Part shown: one piece after another, positions 36,401-44,400 of the stretch
How the letters are laid out: every line of letters begins with the position of its first letter
Position numbering within the stretch: position 1 is the first letter of the stretch
Origin: Marthasterias glacialis
Taxonomy: Eukaryota > Echinodermata > Asteroidea > Forcipulatida > Asteriidae
Length of the DNA stretch: 64,000 nucleotides
Reading direction: 5' to 3'
NCBI GenBank assembly: GCA_911728455.2
Contig: OU452221.1
Span: 5,670,290-5,734,289 of the forward strand
Translations under genes and position numbers: made by a program
The notes under the pieces: generated by a model
Databases searched by the model: none
Told to the model about the DNA's origin: nothing
The model's input: only the letters and a program-made list of their open reading frames with translations

Positions 36401-37788
36401 GCAAGCTGCATAGGACCCAAATCCTTCTCTTTCTTCTTATGTTAAAAAACAACCTGACTGCCCAATTACTTCAAAATCCTGCCATAGCAGAAATCCACTT
36501 TGGCCCATGCCCTTTGAGATCCTCCTCCATTGCAAAGTCCTAATAGCCCAGTTCATTTGGATTCCTTCACTTTGGCAATGATAGATTGAATGATTTGAGC
36601 TAGATACCTGATTATTACACAAAATCACTCAGTAAGGGGGTTGGGAGGTTGGAGGTTATAGCAGGGGAATTACATTTATGATAGTATAAGGAAAAGTGAT
36701 ACAGCAATAAGTTTTGGGTGGAAAGATTAAGAAGTAATGCAAAATAAGATAACGGGTAAATATAAATAAAAAACTTAATTCGATTGATCAAGAAAACCTT
36801 TACACTAAGTAAATGAAGGACTACATTGAAAGCAACCCTTACCTGTTGGAAGATGAAGCAGTGAATGGCTCAGATGTTCCACCTGTCTGTAAACCATGAG
36901 TGGAGGATTCAGTGAAGTTGGAATACGTGCGAGAGGGTATCTTTTCACTCCATTGATTATCTCTGAGATAGTTTGAGCTCCATGGGCCACTGGAGAGGCT
37001 GTTTGACGACAAGTCAGATAATTCAAAATCTGAAAATAAAAGACAAGACAACTGCTTGTCAGTTGTACAACTTACAAGATCCTAGACATTAACCACCAGC
37101 ATGTGGCACTGACTGCCGAATGCATTATAGAGCAGTTGATTCTTGTTAAATTAACCTTCAATTTCAATGTCACCACTTGTTTCCTTAGCATTACTGTCAT
37201 TACTTTTAGAAGTGTACGAAAATTTAAAGCAGAAAATTCTTAGGTGTATCACCATTTTGAGTTATAGGCAATCTAATGTAACAAAACATGCATCAAATTT
37301 AGTTAGGGAGTATAGATGGCTCAAAATATCCATTAGACGACTGGCCAGAGTCTGGTACTTTTAGCAATAGGCCAGTAACTGCACAATTGAACTAGTCATG
37401 CATACTTTGGTATCTAAACCCATACTTCATGTCCAAACCTCCTCCTAAAATTAAGCAAAGGATTCTATCTGGTCTTGTAAAAATATTTATGGTCCAGACA
37501 AATTTCTGAGCTATAAGACATGTAGTCTAGTGAAGATTTTCTTTAAATTCTTTTTCTTTAAATTCTTATACACTACTTTAACAAAAGTGTTGTACCATAC
37601 TTTCTTGAGCATTCTTAAATTATAAAGAATGTATCTTAAAGATATTTTTAAAGATTTTTAATAAATACAAAGTTTCTGAAATTATAGGTTTATTTACAAA
37701 AATCTTTTGCATAATACTCCTTCGACCCAAAACCCTAAAATAGATTACCATATTTTGGATTGTTGAACTTTTTGGAGGATGAGGCCAT
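12734..37788 (-). CDS. MSH4: MSH4, meiotic MutS homologue 4 (complete, 26 coding exons)
   Basis: MSH4 pairs with MSH5 to form a sliding clamp that stabilises single-end invasion and Holliday intermediates in meiosis and promotes crossing-over; it does not repair mismatches. Joining 26 exons on the minus strand gives 2682 coding bases (893 codons plus TGA at 12734-12736) with every phase matching. The human protein is 936 residues, as I recall it. Domain order: Ser/Thr-rich N-tail (about 1-115), MutS domain II (about 115-260), core/clamp domains III-IV (about 265-600) and ATPase domain V (about 615-870). The mismatch-reading domain I is absent, as is usual for MSH4. ATPase motifs are intact: Walker A GPNMSGKST (643-651), [11 protein letters not shown], Walker B IIDELGRG (720-727) and FATHF. 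The first ATG (37786-37788) follows GTGGCA, a fair initiation context. It is convergent with srGAP and divergent from TERB1. Confidence 0.93.
13140..13350. mobile_element. MITE family H, copy 1
   Basis: gtctgccatctttacgggca and gttgcccgtaaagatggcgt are facing inverted repeats around about 170 bases. The same termini bound 52501-52722. Confidence 0.6.
13453..13733. mobile_element. MITE-like element A, copy 2
   Basis: This is the reverse orientation of the copy at 211-429. It starts gggccatgtcacacaaggca and ends with gttgcctgtaaaaattgccc and a degenerate terminal repeat. The internal tgcatgcggtgcagttggttgcc matches copy 1 in complement. It lies in MSH4 intron 25, which also holds element H at about 13140-13350. 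Confidence 0.7.
14135..14512 (-). mobile_element. tRNA-derived SINE family 2, copy 1
   Basis: On the minus strand it starts cgtgtcgtggccgagtggtt and has gtgggttcgagtcccggtca (B-box), as in a tRNA with a long variable arm, followed by a conserved body ending near tggtgacttccattaaaaa. It lies in MSH4 intron 24. Confidence 0.75.
15165..15600 (-). repeat. Dispersed element F, minus copy
   Basis: gactagagcaggctagtcga, tgtctcccgaaatccgaaat and gtggtgttaccgcaaaccaa are the complements, in order, of the copy at 20100-20445. It lies in MSH4 intron 23, between exons 24 and 23 in window order. Confidence 0.7.
15802..16069. mobile_element. Hairpin element C (CAATAGACCGATCCATTAAG ends), copy 1
   Basis: The terminal inverted repeats are agatcgatccattaagccct at the left and ggcttaatggatcggtctat at the right, with an inner pair attgaccaatcaca/gtgattggtcaa. 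It is non-coding and lies in MSH4 intron 22. Confidence 0.8.
17729..17836 (-). repeat. 54-bp tandem duplication of a 3' splice site and P-loop start in MSH4
   Basis: Two near-identical blocks (from 17729 and from 17783, period 54) each contain the pyrimidine tract, ctccag and the first bases of exon 21 (AGTGGCAAATCAA). The copy nearer the exon is the expected acceptor. The farther copy is a complete decoy whose use would keep the frame. Confidence 0.9.
17895..18130. mobile_element. SINE family 1 bodies in inverted pair
   Basis: A left copy (gcatcggggatcaagaatat to aagcgctgtatcctcagtac) faces a right copy (gggaaagtactgagtataca to tatccccaatgca), forming a long hairpin in MSH4 intron 20. Confidence 0.6.
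18505..18705. mobile_element. MITE family D (GGGCCCAATTTCATAGAGCTGC), diverged copy
   Basis: aggggcccgattttatacaa and gcagctcgatgaagctgggc are the inverted ends. The interior carries ggctggtaaccttattctgg and gtaagcataattttgctgtg, shared by all copies. Confidence 0.65.
19204..19757. repeat. ACTAGTCC palindromic element E amplified in tandem
   Basis: About four units of 125-155 bases each begin with a form of tttcacaaaactagtccta and end with a form of ctagcactttgtgaaatcca. The units are rich in the palindromic ctagtcctaac/gttaggactag. Single copies of the same element lie at about 21237-21365, 21411-21540 and 38377-38512. Confidence 0.8.
19758..20095 (+). pseudogene. Non-LTR retrotransposon reverse-transcriptase C-terminus, degenerate
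   Basis: With one frame change near 19970, the sequence gives [20 protein letters not shown], then [17 protein letters not shown] and a [24 protein letters not shown] stretch. This order (LHWLPV, KILLLTYK, YGxRxFxxAAPxLWNxLP) is the C-terminal end of CR1/jockey-type LINE polymerases. It follows directly after element E. The upstream polymerase domains are missing. Confidence 0.75.
20100..20445 (+). repeat. LINE-associated tail or dispersed element F, plus copy
   Basis: It contains tttggtttgcggtaacacca, agtagattttggaattcggg and gtttcgactagcttgctcta. A reverse-orientation copy lies at 15165-15600, and shorter relatives at about 22240-22400 and 48195-48365. Confidence 0.7.
20537..27422 (-). CDS. 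MSH4: MSH4 coding exons 13-19: core and clamp domains
   Basis: Exons: 27290-27422, 26032-26085, 25139-25323, 24234-24246 (13-nt microexon), 23538-23583, 21653-21777 and 20537-20631. Recognisable segments are [82 protein letters not shown] and [20 protein letters not shown]. The last is the conserved approach to the ATPase (the GRHP-like region). The microexon is required, because exons 15 and 17 cannot be joined in phase without it. Confidence 0.9.
21237..21540. mobile_element. Two single copies of palindromic element E
   Basis: Each runs from tggatttcacaaa to gaaatccacc or gaaattcacacc, with ctagtcttaactta inside. About 45 unrelated bases separate them. Confidence 0.7.
21838..22022. mobile_element. 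Hairpin element B, copy 3
   Basis: It has tggtctgccatttgaggagt at the left, then ctgactcagaaaatgaaaat and gtgaattgggtca at the right, the same layout as copies 4 and 5. It lies in MSH4 intron 17, just upstream of exon 18. Confidence 0.5.
22235..22410. repeat. Short relative of element F
   Basis: It contains ggttctgaaaagaaccgctt, cggcgtttcgatcagtatgt and tgtctaccgcaaaccttact. Confidence 0.55.
22668..23443. mobile_element. Hairpin element with AATAGACCGATTGC ends
   Basis: The left end has aatagaccgattgcacgacc and cacgtgacccc; the right end has ggtcacgtgaccgcatg and gcgcaatcggtctattgg. It is about 775 bases long, with no coding frame, and lies in MSH4 intron 17. Confidence 0.75.
23640..23998. 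mobile_element. MITE family D, two adjacent copies
   Basis: Two elements stand back to back (about 23640-23802 and 23803-23998). Each opens with ccaatttcatagagctgct, and each contains a version of ttggctggtaaccttattct. Confidence 0.7.
24234..24246 (-). CDS. MSH4: MSH4 13-nt microexon
   Basis: On the minus strand the sequence is attacag|ATCAAGTTGAACA|gtaagt. It encodes I-K-L-N plus one base, which completes an Asn codon with the next exon. Human MSH4 has I-K-M-N-E at this point as I recall it, so length and identity both fit. The flanking exons (ending SSDL and starting RVRESLNEI) are otherwise out of phase. Confidence 0.85.
24598..24775 (+). mobile_element. tRNA-derived SINE family 1, fullest copy
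   Basis: It starts ggtggtctggttggtaagac (A-box like), has gggttccaatcccacccaag (B-box), and continues into gggaaagtacagagtataca and gtgcttaacacacattgg. It lies in MSH4 intron 15 near the microexon. Confidence 0.7.
26255..26360 (-). mobile_element. SINE family 1 body fragment
   Basis: acatcggggataaagacaag followed by cccacaccaatgtgtgtttg is the minus-strand end of the family body, cut short. Confidence 0.45.
26590..27080 (+). mobile_element. Probable LINE 3' end with (AATC)n tail
   Basis: A GC-rich stretch (26600-26830) with a C-run is followed by an AT-rich trailer that ends gaataaaccattcaatcaat and caatcata, a simple-repeat tail typical of non-LTR elements. No polymerase motif is visible. 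Confidence 0.4.
28379..32659 (-). CDS. MSH4: MSH4 coding exons 6-12: connector and core domains
   Basis: Exons: 32536-32659, 31895-31961, 31116-31237, 30261-30365, 29854-29892, 29506-29586 and 28379-28569. Exon 8 carries [20 protein letters not shown], nearly the vertebrate MSH4 sequence. Exon 9 encodes [15 protein letters not shown] and exon 12 [20 protein letters not shown], both typical of the MutS core (domain III). All acceptors have AG and all donors GT. The exon 6 acceptor (caaaataaaag) has a poor pyrimidine tract but is fixed by phase and by similarity. Confidence 0.9.
28637..28803. mobile_element. Hairpin element B, copy 4
   Basis: It has ggtctgccattttgggagtc at the left, tgactcccaaaatgaagcta inside and gtgaattgggcct at the right. 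It is the clearest copy of the family and lies in MSH4 intron 11. Confidence 0.6.
28936..29363. mobile_element. Hairpin element C, copy 2, with a nested element
   Basis: It has the same termini and inner sequence as 15802-16069 but in the opposite orientation. About 175 bases (roughly 28998-29172) with their own inverted ends (ggctggcttacag and ctataaaccggcc) interrupt ttggctaaa/tcaccactgt. Confidence 0.75.
30417..30560. mobile_element. Hairpin element B, copy 5
   Basis: It has ggtcttccatttggggggtc at the left and ctgactcccaaaatggcatt at the right. It lies about 50 bp upstream of MSH4 exon 9 in the direction of transcription. Confidence 0.55.
30741..30887. mobile_element. Hairpin element with CAATAGACCGTTCCGGCC ends
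   Basis: The left end is caatagaccgttccggcccc and the right end is ggccggaaaggtctata. About 147 bases, GC-rich, in MSH4 intron 8. Confidence 0.75.
31290..31500 (+). pseudogene. LINE C-terminal remnant in MSH4 intron 7
   Basis: With frameshifts it reads [22 protein letters not shown] and [20 protein letters not shown], the arginine-rich end seen in RTE/L1-like polymerases (GRxxxRWRDEI, then W). It is too short and broken to be functional. Confidence 0.45.
32752..32930. mobile_element. MITE family D copy in MSH4 intron 5
   Basis: The left end is ctgggcccatcttcatagag and the right end agctctatgaaattggaccc. The interior ggctggtaaccttattctgg is identical to the copy at about 18625. Confidence 0.75.
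32966..33284. mobile_element. Element with TTATAACACCTC terminal repeats
   Basis: ttataacacctcttcc at the left and gaggtgttataa at the right bound about 315 bases containing cacgtcacgtgg-type sequence. It lies in MSH4 intron 5 and abuts the hairpin at 33284-33428. Confidence 0.55.
33284..33428. repeat. Long hairpin in MSH4 intron 5
   Basis: The arms caaatattgactgctttat and gaagcagtcaatatttg enclose a second palindrome: tgatccccggagcc with cctatcttcccgaggctccg, mirrored by cctcgggaagatagg and ctccggggatca. Confidence 0.85.
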
Positions 37789-37841
37789 TGCCACTTTCAG
37801 AAGGTTTTCTATCCCTTCTGATCCTTGTCCAGCAAAGCAAC
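34121..37841 (-). CDS. MSH4: MSH4 coding exons 1-5: N-terminal tail and start of domain II
   Basis: Exons in order of translation: 37749-37841 (coding from 37788 down; the rest is 5' UTR), 36843-37029, 35807-35940, 35175-35260 and 34121-34183. Exons 1-3 give a Ser/Thr/Gly-rich disordered tail (for example [20 protein letters not shown] and [20 protein letters not shown]) like the low-complexity N-terminus of vertebrate MSH4. Conserved sequence begins at the end of exon 3 ([19 protein letters not shown]), where the MutS connector domain starts. The frame upstream of the chosen ATG in exon 1 stays open to the acceptor at 37842, so a further coding exon upstream is possible but not needed. Confidence 0.85.
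34605..34990. repeat. GCGAC-rich foldback element in MSH4 intron 4
   Basis: The left arm (gttaatagtcgagtccctag, tgctgtcaacagtgcatgg) is mirrored at the right (ctatgcacagttgatggcac, gggactcgaccgttaac). The interior repeats atgcgac/gtcgcat-like words many times on both strands. Confidence 0.75.
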
Positions 37842-38376
37842 CTAAAGAACAACGATAAGAACTTGAACCCGAGTGAATGATTAATTAGTCAGTAACAATA
37901 AAAGACACAATAGGTTGGAAATAGCATAAAAGAGACTAGAAATAGAGTGGTTTAATAACATTTTTGTGACAGTTTGTCTTCTTTTTTTTTGGGGGGGGGT
38001 AAAAGTTATTTTAGGGCTAATTTCACGTAAAAATACCATGCAGATTTATTTTCTTTATTAAAAAAAACAAAAACAAATTGATACAATGTACATGTTAATC
38101 GCTCTCTGCTTATTTTGACAACTTTACTTTTATGTAGGTCTGATTATTTTTCTGCTGAGCCTCCAAGGATCCCAAACAGGGGGTGGGGGGGGGGGGGGGG
38201 CGAAAAAGATCTTCTAATCTGGTCTCCTGTCCTAGTAAGTATAGAGTTCAAAATTTATACAGGCATTATATTTGGCCTGCGGAAGTAAGAACATTTCCAC
38301 AAATTGTACAATAGTCTCATGTACATCTTGACAATGGCAATCTTTGTAAATTGTAATCACATTTGCGAGTCCTACA

Positions 38377-38512
38377 GGGGTGGATTCTACAAAATTGTTC
38401 AAACTTAGGACTAGTCCTAAAGAACTTAGTAATCCTGTAAGTTAGGACTAGTTTATTTACTCATCCAAACTCGGGATAAGACTAGTCCTATAGCGCTATG
38501 TGAAATCCACCA
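38377..38512. mobile_element. Single copy of palindromic element E
   Basis: It starts ggggtggattctacaaaatt and ends gtgaaatccaccat, with ggactagtcctaaagaactt inside. It lies between the two most 5' exons proposed for MSH4. Confidence 0.7.
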
Positions 38513-38819
38513 TAGGTCTCACAAGTATTCTAACTTCAAGAACCTTTTTTATAAGATAGTACTTCTGCAAACCATCCAACATGGTCAAATACGCACAAGA
38601 CTTGCACAGTCTGTCACCAGAGAGTCAAGTACCAGACAGAGCAAAACAGTTCTTTAGGGTCCACATGCTAATGCTATCAACAATTTGAAAATAAATTCAG
38701 TCCCTTCTTAAACATCAGCTTTAGTTAGCTGACAACAATCCACTTTAAATAGGGCCTAAATGTTTTTGAGTTTACGTTCCATTTTGTGTATAAAGCCATA
38801 TTAAATAGCTGCATAAAAT

Positions 38820-39600
38820 GGAACGTTTGAGATCCTAAGCCAGGCCATTCATAAACAAGGTCAGGATCGGTAGAAGTTTTGGGTTCTAAGCCAGGCCAGT
38901 CATAAACTAGGATTGGAAGAAGTTTGAGGTCCTATGCCAGGCCAGTCATAAACTAGGATCAGGAGAAGTTTGAGGTCTTATGCCAGGCCAGTCATAAACT
39001 AGGATCAGGAGAAGTTTGAGGTCTTATGCCAGGCCAGTCATAAACTAGGATCAGGAGAAGTTTGAGGTCCTAAGCCAGGCCATTCATAAACAAGGATCTA
39101 GAGAAGTTTGAGGTCCTAAGCCAGGCCATTCATAAACTAGGCTTGGGAGAAATTTAAGGTCCTAAGCCAGGCCATTCATAAACTAGGATGGGTAGAAGTT
39201 TGAAGTGCTAAGCCAGGCCACTCATATTACATAAACTAGGATTGGGAGAAGTTTGAGGTCCTTTGTAATAAAAGGCTTAAGCCAGGCCATTCACAAACTA
39301 GGCTTGGGAGAAATTTGACATCCTAAGCCAGGCCATTCATAAACTAGGATCGGTGAGTTTGAGGTCCTAAGCCAGGCCATTCATAGACTAGGATTGGGAG
39401 TGAGAAGTTTGAAGTCCTAAGCCAGGCTAGACCCAGTAACTGGGGCGCTGTACTCCTTTTTTTTTTAAATTTTGACATTGTCGGTCGTACTAGTAGTACG
39501 ACCGACAATGTCAAAATTTTAAAAAAGGAGTAAAGCGCCCCAGTTACTGGGTCTAAAGCCAGGCCATTCATAAACTAGGAAGGATGTTGTGGGCTAGGCC
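38820..39600 (+). repeat. Minisatellite of about 50-bp units
   Basis: About a dozen units contain gtcctaagccaggccattca followed by taaactaggat and gagaagtttgag. Early units read ggtcttatgccaggccagtc. It lies in the 5' intron proposed for MSH4 and is interrupted by a palindromic insertion at 39428-39554. Confidence 0.92.
39428..39554. mobile_element. Near-perfect palindrome inserted in the minisatellite
   Basis: The arms run from agacccagtaactggggcg inward to gtcggtcgtacta and back through tagtacgaccgacaatgtc to cgccccagttactgggtct. TA flanks both sides, where intact units read taagccagg, so this looks like a TA-targeting (Tc1/mariner-type) MITE. Confidence 0.88.
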
Positions 39601-39792
39601 TACCAGTACCAGTACCACCAATGCCACAACACTGGTGGTGGTGGTTGTATCTATTCTTAATCTTAGTTAGTGTTAACACAAGCATGACAAGAAACAAAAA
39701 CTACATGTATTTTTGGCAATAAAATGTACAGGCCATGTGCCTTTTTTGTATTGCCTAACTTAAAATGGTTAAAACATGTAAATGTAACTCAC

Positions 39793-39856
39793 TTCAACGA
39801 CACCCCCGCTCAGTACGTACACACCGACCGACTAGACTCTGTTGATTAACAAATGC
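39793..39856 (-). other. MSH4: Candidate non-coding first exon of MSH4
   Basis: On the minus strand a CpG-containing stretch without ATG ends at a consensus donor (GTTGAA|gtgagt, donor at 39792-39791). It lies about 2 kb upstream of the exon carrying the start codon, next to the CpG-rich intergenic block. The 5' limit is a guess. Confidence 0.4.
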
Positions 39857-39859
39857 GTC

Positions 39860-39950
39860 GTGTTTTGCGCGCACCACGTCCGCGGGGCGACGCGCACGAC
39901 GTACGTCCGCGGGGCGGCGCGCACGACGTACGTCCGCGGCGCGCGCCGCC
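39860..39950. repeat. CpG-rich triplicated motif beside the MSH4 first exon
   Basis: Three imperfect copies of about 30 bases contain cgcgcacgacgtacgtccgc and gcggggcg, in an otherwise AT-rich region. Confidence 0.8.
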
Positions 39951-40034
39951 CCATAAAAAAAATATGCAGGAGCTCTTGTCTGGTTCCTCGACTTTAGGGT
40001 CCGGTATCCGGTATCACCCCATGGGTATCACCAT

Positions 40035-40690
40035 AGAGTTATATCACCCAAATGTCACGTGACAAAGAAATAGGAATTCCTCCTTTTCCGAAAATATCCG
40101 AAATGCTCCGAACTCGTTTTCGTCAACATTCGGACAGTGCCGTTGATGGTCGGACATTTCTTTTGTTGATAAAATTAAAAATAAAAAAAAATTTTGCGGA
40201 CACAACAAATTCAACACTATTTGAATACATTTGTACATTTTTAAAAACTGATTATCCGAGGCTTTTTCAGTTTGAATCGATTCCAAAAAGGGAATCCCGA
40301 GGATGGCAATTCTAGACAGTAGAAAAAATTGCCGTATCACCTGAGGGTCCAGTGACAAAAAAGGAAGAATTTATTCTTTTCCGAAAAAATCCGAAATGTT
40401 CCGAACTTGTTGTCGTCAACTTTCGGACAGTGTTGTTGATGGTCGGACATTTCCGGACGTGTGTAGACCTTGCTTTGCTGATGAACTGAAACAATCTTGT
40501 TGAGACGTTGTGACGAAATTCAAAACTTTGCAGACTATTTCAGAAAACACATCCCACCATTGTTTTTTTTTTATTCCAACAAATTCAACACTATTTTCGA
40601 ATATTTGTGTATCATTTTTACACAATGTGAATATCCCAGGCTTTTTGAAAAGCACAAAGTCAGTCAGTTTTGGGAGCTAATCAGCATTGT
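40035..40690. repeat. Duplicated TCCGAA-rich module in the MSH4/TERB1 intergenic region
   Basis: The first copy contains ttttccgaaaatatccgaaa followed by tgctccgaac and a segment ending ggtcggacattt. The second copy repeats this order from about 40370 (ttttccgaaaaaatccgaaa, tgttccgaac, then ggtcggacattt at 40441). A second shared block, caacaaattcaacactattt, appears at 40204 and 40576, and gaggcttttt/caggcttttt follows in both. The copies have diverged but are clearly related. Confidence 0.75.
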
Positions 40691-41303
40691 TTTTCGGTCC
40701 TTCCCATCCATCCTGGGGGCTAGAGACGATTACAGCGCGCTGCCCGTGGGCATTTTTTTCCTGCCATCCTCGAAAAAAAATCAATTTTCTTTTTAAGTAT
40801 TCCCTTTTTTGAATCGATTAAGAGAAGAAAAAAATTCCCAATGAAAATCATTATGACAGTGGCAATTTCGGACTGCAGAGAAAAATAAAACTGCCCGTGG
40901 TGGCGAGGTTGCTCGTGTTTATGGGCTTATTGCAGGCAGCAGGACGCGCGCGTACAAAAGCGCGGTCAAATTTCATGCAAAAACAAGAAGAACCACTGTA
41001 TACAGAAACTTTAACAATCATAACACTTTTTATAATATTTTGTAAGTAATTTGAAAAAAAAATTGTAGAGGTTAATTTTATATTAATTAATTATATTATG
41101 TCTTGAGTTTCAGAAAATTAATTAACAACATTTTCTGTAAAAACAATGTTTTTTATTTTTCTATTACTGAGCGAGGATAACATTCTCAGTTCGTACGATC
41201 TTTGGTTCGTATTGTCGTCTGCTATATGATGATCTGCTGTGTGTGCTTCGTGGTCGGCTAGCCAGCCCATCCCATGCCGCCCAGCAAAGCAGTTTAATTT
41301 TAG

Positions 41304-41311
41304 TATAAAAA
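41304..41311 (+). promoter_or_regulatory. TATA-like box upstream of TERB1
   Basis: TATAAAAA stands 161 bp upstream of the proposed TERB1 start codon. If used, it would give a 5' leader of roughly 130 nt containing two very short upstream ORFs (ATG GTT TAA, and one ending at a TGA four codons in). Confidence 0.3.
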
Positions 41312-41464
41312 GAGCATATTTTTGGCAAAATTATTCCTGCCTCTGCTGCATGCTGTGTGCGTTGTAAACTGGACTGACATCTTGCGAAAAGTTTTGAAAT
41401 GGTTTAAACAAGGTTCAAGGTTGAACTAGCATTAGCAAAATGATTTTTACTTGACTTCAAAAGC

Positions 41465-44400
41465 ATGGATGTACAATGTGGACTTGGCATGCTTGGGACT
41501 GTTTTAAAATCACAGAATGATCGTGAAAAAACCCACAATGGTAAGACTGCATAATTAATAAGACTAGAGAGAAAGACTAAGAGTAAGACTTTAAAATCTT
41601 TGTAACGTTGTTGAATCGTAAATTAAATGTACTCAGATTAAGACTAACTAACATTAACAAAACATTACTAAGATAAGATTAAGAATAAGTGGTCAGGTGG
41701 TACTGTAGCTGGTCAGGTGATAGCTGAATATCATAAAATGCAGTATTTTAGGCTACTAACTTTAACTAACGTAAGGCCTAAAAATAGTGAAAAATATATA
41801 AGGCCCTACTACTATTCGGTCTACTGGTATAACAAACACATTTTGATACCGAGTGTCACTCGGTTTTTCATAAAGACCAATAAAAGTTAACTTAACGATA
41901 AGCATGATATTGATAAGCCTGTTATGTTGTTATAATGTTAGTGTTACTGCTGGTGTTAATGTTAGTATTACTGTAAAGTGTAATAGTAATACCGTACTAT
42001 ACTCTAATCTATACTATAGTGTAACTGTTAGTGTCAGTGTTTGCAACTGTTGCTGCACTCCTGCAGTCTATTCCAATTTATTAAGATCAATCAACAAGGA
42101 AAGGTCGGATTTAGGCCTGGCAAAAAAAAAAATATTTTTTCATTTTTTAAGATTGTTACAGAGATTAAAATGTCGCAAAGAGTCTTCACCAATTAAAGTC
42201 TATCAATCAAAAAAGATATCATAATTATTTTCTGCACTGTGCTGTGTGTAGGCTTGTGTCACATAACTTGTTTATGTGGTTAATGCATTGTCAGAATTTT
42301 CCTAGTCTTTCAATTTTCTAATACAAAAAGTACATTTTTACATGTGCATTGTACCCTACTCCATGGATAGCTCTACATTATAGTACTTGTACCGATTAGA
42401 TCTAAATAAAGGGGAAAATCAAAGATCTAATTGAACTTTATTTTCAGTTTTAATAAACAAGAAACACAAGACCTAAAAAAAGACCATATTTGACACAAAC
42501 ACTGAATTTTGAATTTCTAACTCACTTTATTTGTGTATAATACACTTTTGTTGGAAGTCACAGCAGCTGAAACCAGGACTGACCTGAAACTCCTCTTAGA
42601 GTGTCTCAAGTGTCATATGAATGATGCTACAGTACAGAGGGACAGTCTGCTCACCATTGCTGCTATGTGTTCTGGGTCTGGTAAGGAATTTCTGAGTTAA
42701 AATTTACATCCCCTGATAAACAGTTTACTCTAGGGCTGATATGACAGTAGGTTCAATGGCAGTTTCCAGTGAGTGTAAGTTGGGGGGTGGGGGCGGGGAT
42801 CACTGTCACTCCTCCAAAATGATTTTCAGCCTACATATTTTTGTGTCAACATTTCAAAAGTACAAGTCACCAAACTGCATCAGAAATTAGTGAAATTCAC
42901 AAATTTCTAAGGGAAAATGTTCTAGGTTCTTGGCTTCGCCTTTGCACCAAAAAATTGAAATAATGCACGAGCACAAAATACAAGGGGGAGTTCTTTTCCA
43001 GATTTTGGAGATACTGACCACTCCAATGATTGGAAGGAATTGCTGGTTGTTTTTCGCATTAATGGAATAAAACAACTGATATTTAAAGTGACAGTTTCCT
43101 ATTAAACTTTTTATAATTTTTTTTTAAATTTTAAATAACTGTGGGTGAGGTATTAGTGGACAATCTTTGTCGTAGGACAGCCTTGTAGAGGTGCTGGTCA
43201 CCTGTTCCTCCTTGCCACGCACTTGCTTGGTATTTTTTTTAAATTATATTTTTGGGTATATTTTGCTTTCTTTTTTCGTTTATTTGTGTCCTGTACTGAG
43301 GAAAAAAGACCCTGCCCTTACAAGAAGTATCTGGCCTTTGGATAACTTAAAATATTTAGAGTGATCTTTGTTAAACCCAAACTCTTCTGGGAACACTATT
43401 TTTCTTTCACCAAACTTGGAAGAACGACCAACAACATGAACGACTTTTGCGAAAGATTGATGCGATCATCAATAACTTAAGATGAATTTTAACTGAATGA
43501 ATTTATCTAGTCTTGATATTCGGACACCCGACATCCTCTTATGACAATTGATATTTATGTAAATTCCTTTGGTTTTGTCAGAGGAGGCACAGGATATTTT
43601 TAGAGAAAGTGGTGGTATCAACTTTGTGCTGAACCTTCTTACGTCAGTAGAGGATGCAGTGAGGATTGCTGTTCTGTATATGCTGGGATGTGCCTGTGAG
43701 AAAAATGGTAATTTTAAAACACTTTCTAGTCCATTGAATGCAGGACTTGATAAGACTTTGGTAAAGGAAAACCAAAAGTTTCCAAGGGCAGATTTCTGCT
43801 CATAAGCCATCTACTAGCCCTCCTACATTCTGTAGGGGAAAAAAGTCAAGCTCTTAAAAAAGGTAGATGTTATTCCTTAAAAATGGTTTATTTTTTTCTA
43901 TTTTGGATTGAAGTGTTTTCCCAAAAGAGGCTCTGTACGAAGGCAGTATTCAAGTTCCTCTACTGCCAGTTAACAGCCAGTGACACAGATAACAGTTTGA
44001 AGAGAGTATCAGCTTTTCTCATTCTCTGTCTTGTTACAAACAACGGTAAGTTCATAGATGTTATAATTTGAGTTATGTTGGGATATAACTGATGGAAGTG
44101 TAATGTTTGGGGCCAATCAATCAATCAATCAAATATCGGGCGTTTGTAGAGCGGCATCACTCGTTTCCTATTCCGAGGCAATTAGTTGAGAGAAATTAAA
44201 AGACAATATAGTTCAGAGAATTTCATGTGGAGATGACAAGTGCTATGGACTAAATGTAAGCAGATTCAAAGAGATGAGTCTTGAGCTGGCTTTTGAAAGT
44301 CTGTAAGGAGTCGAATGTACATTGTTGATAGGGGAGATCATTCCATGGCTTTGGTGCAGATGGGCCAAATATTTCTTAGTGAGGAGTAAAATTTAAAAAT

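Larger units (their letters stand above)
39856..41464. promoter_or_regulatory. Divergent MSH4/TERB1 intergenic region (candidate bidirectional promoter)
   Basis: This is the only DNA between the start regions of two meiotic genes read in opposite directions. It begins with a CpG-rich block (39860-39950) made of imperfect copies of CGCGCACGACGTACGTCCGC. Next comes a duplicated roughly 300-bp segment (about 40035-40330 and 40331-40690) in which TCCGAAA-like motifs recur. A TATA-like TATAAAAA lies 161 bp before the TERB1 ATG. Promoter function is inferred from position. Confidence 0.5.
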
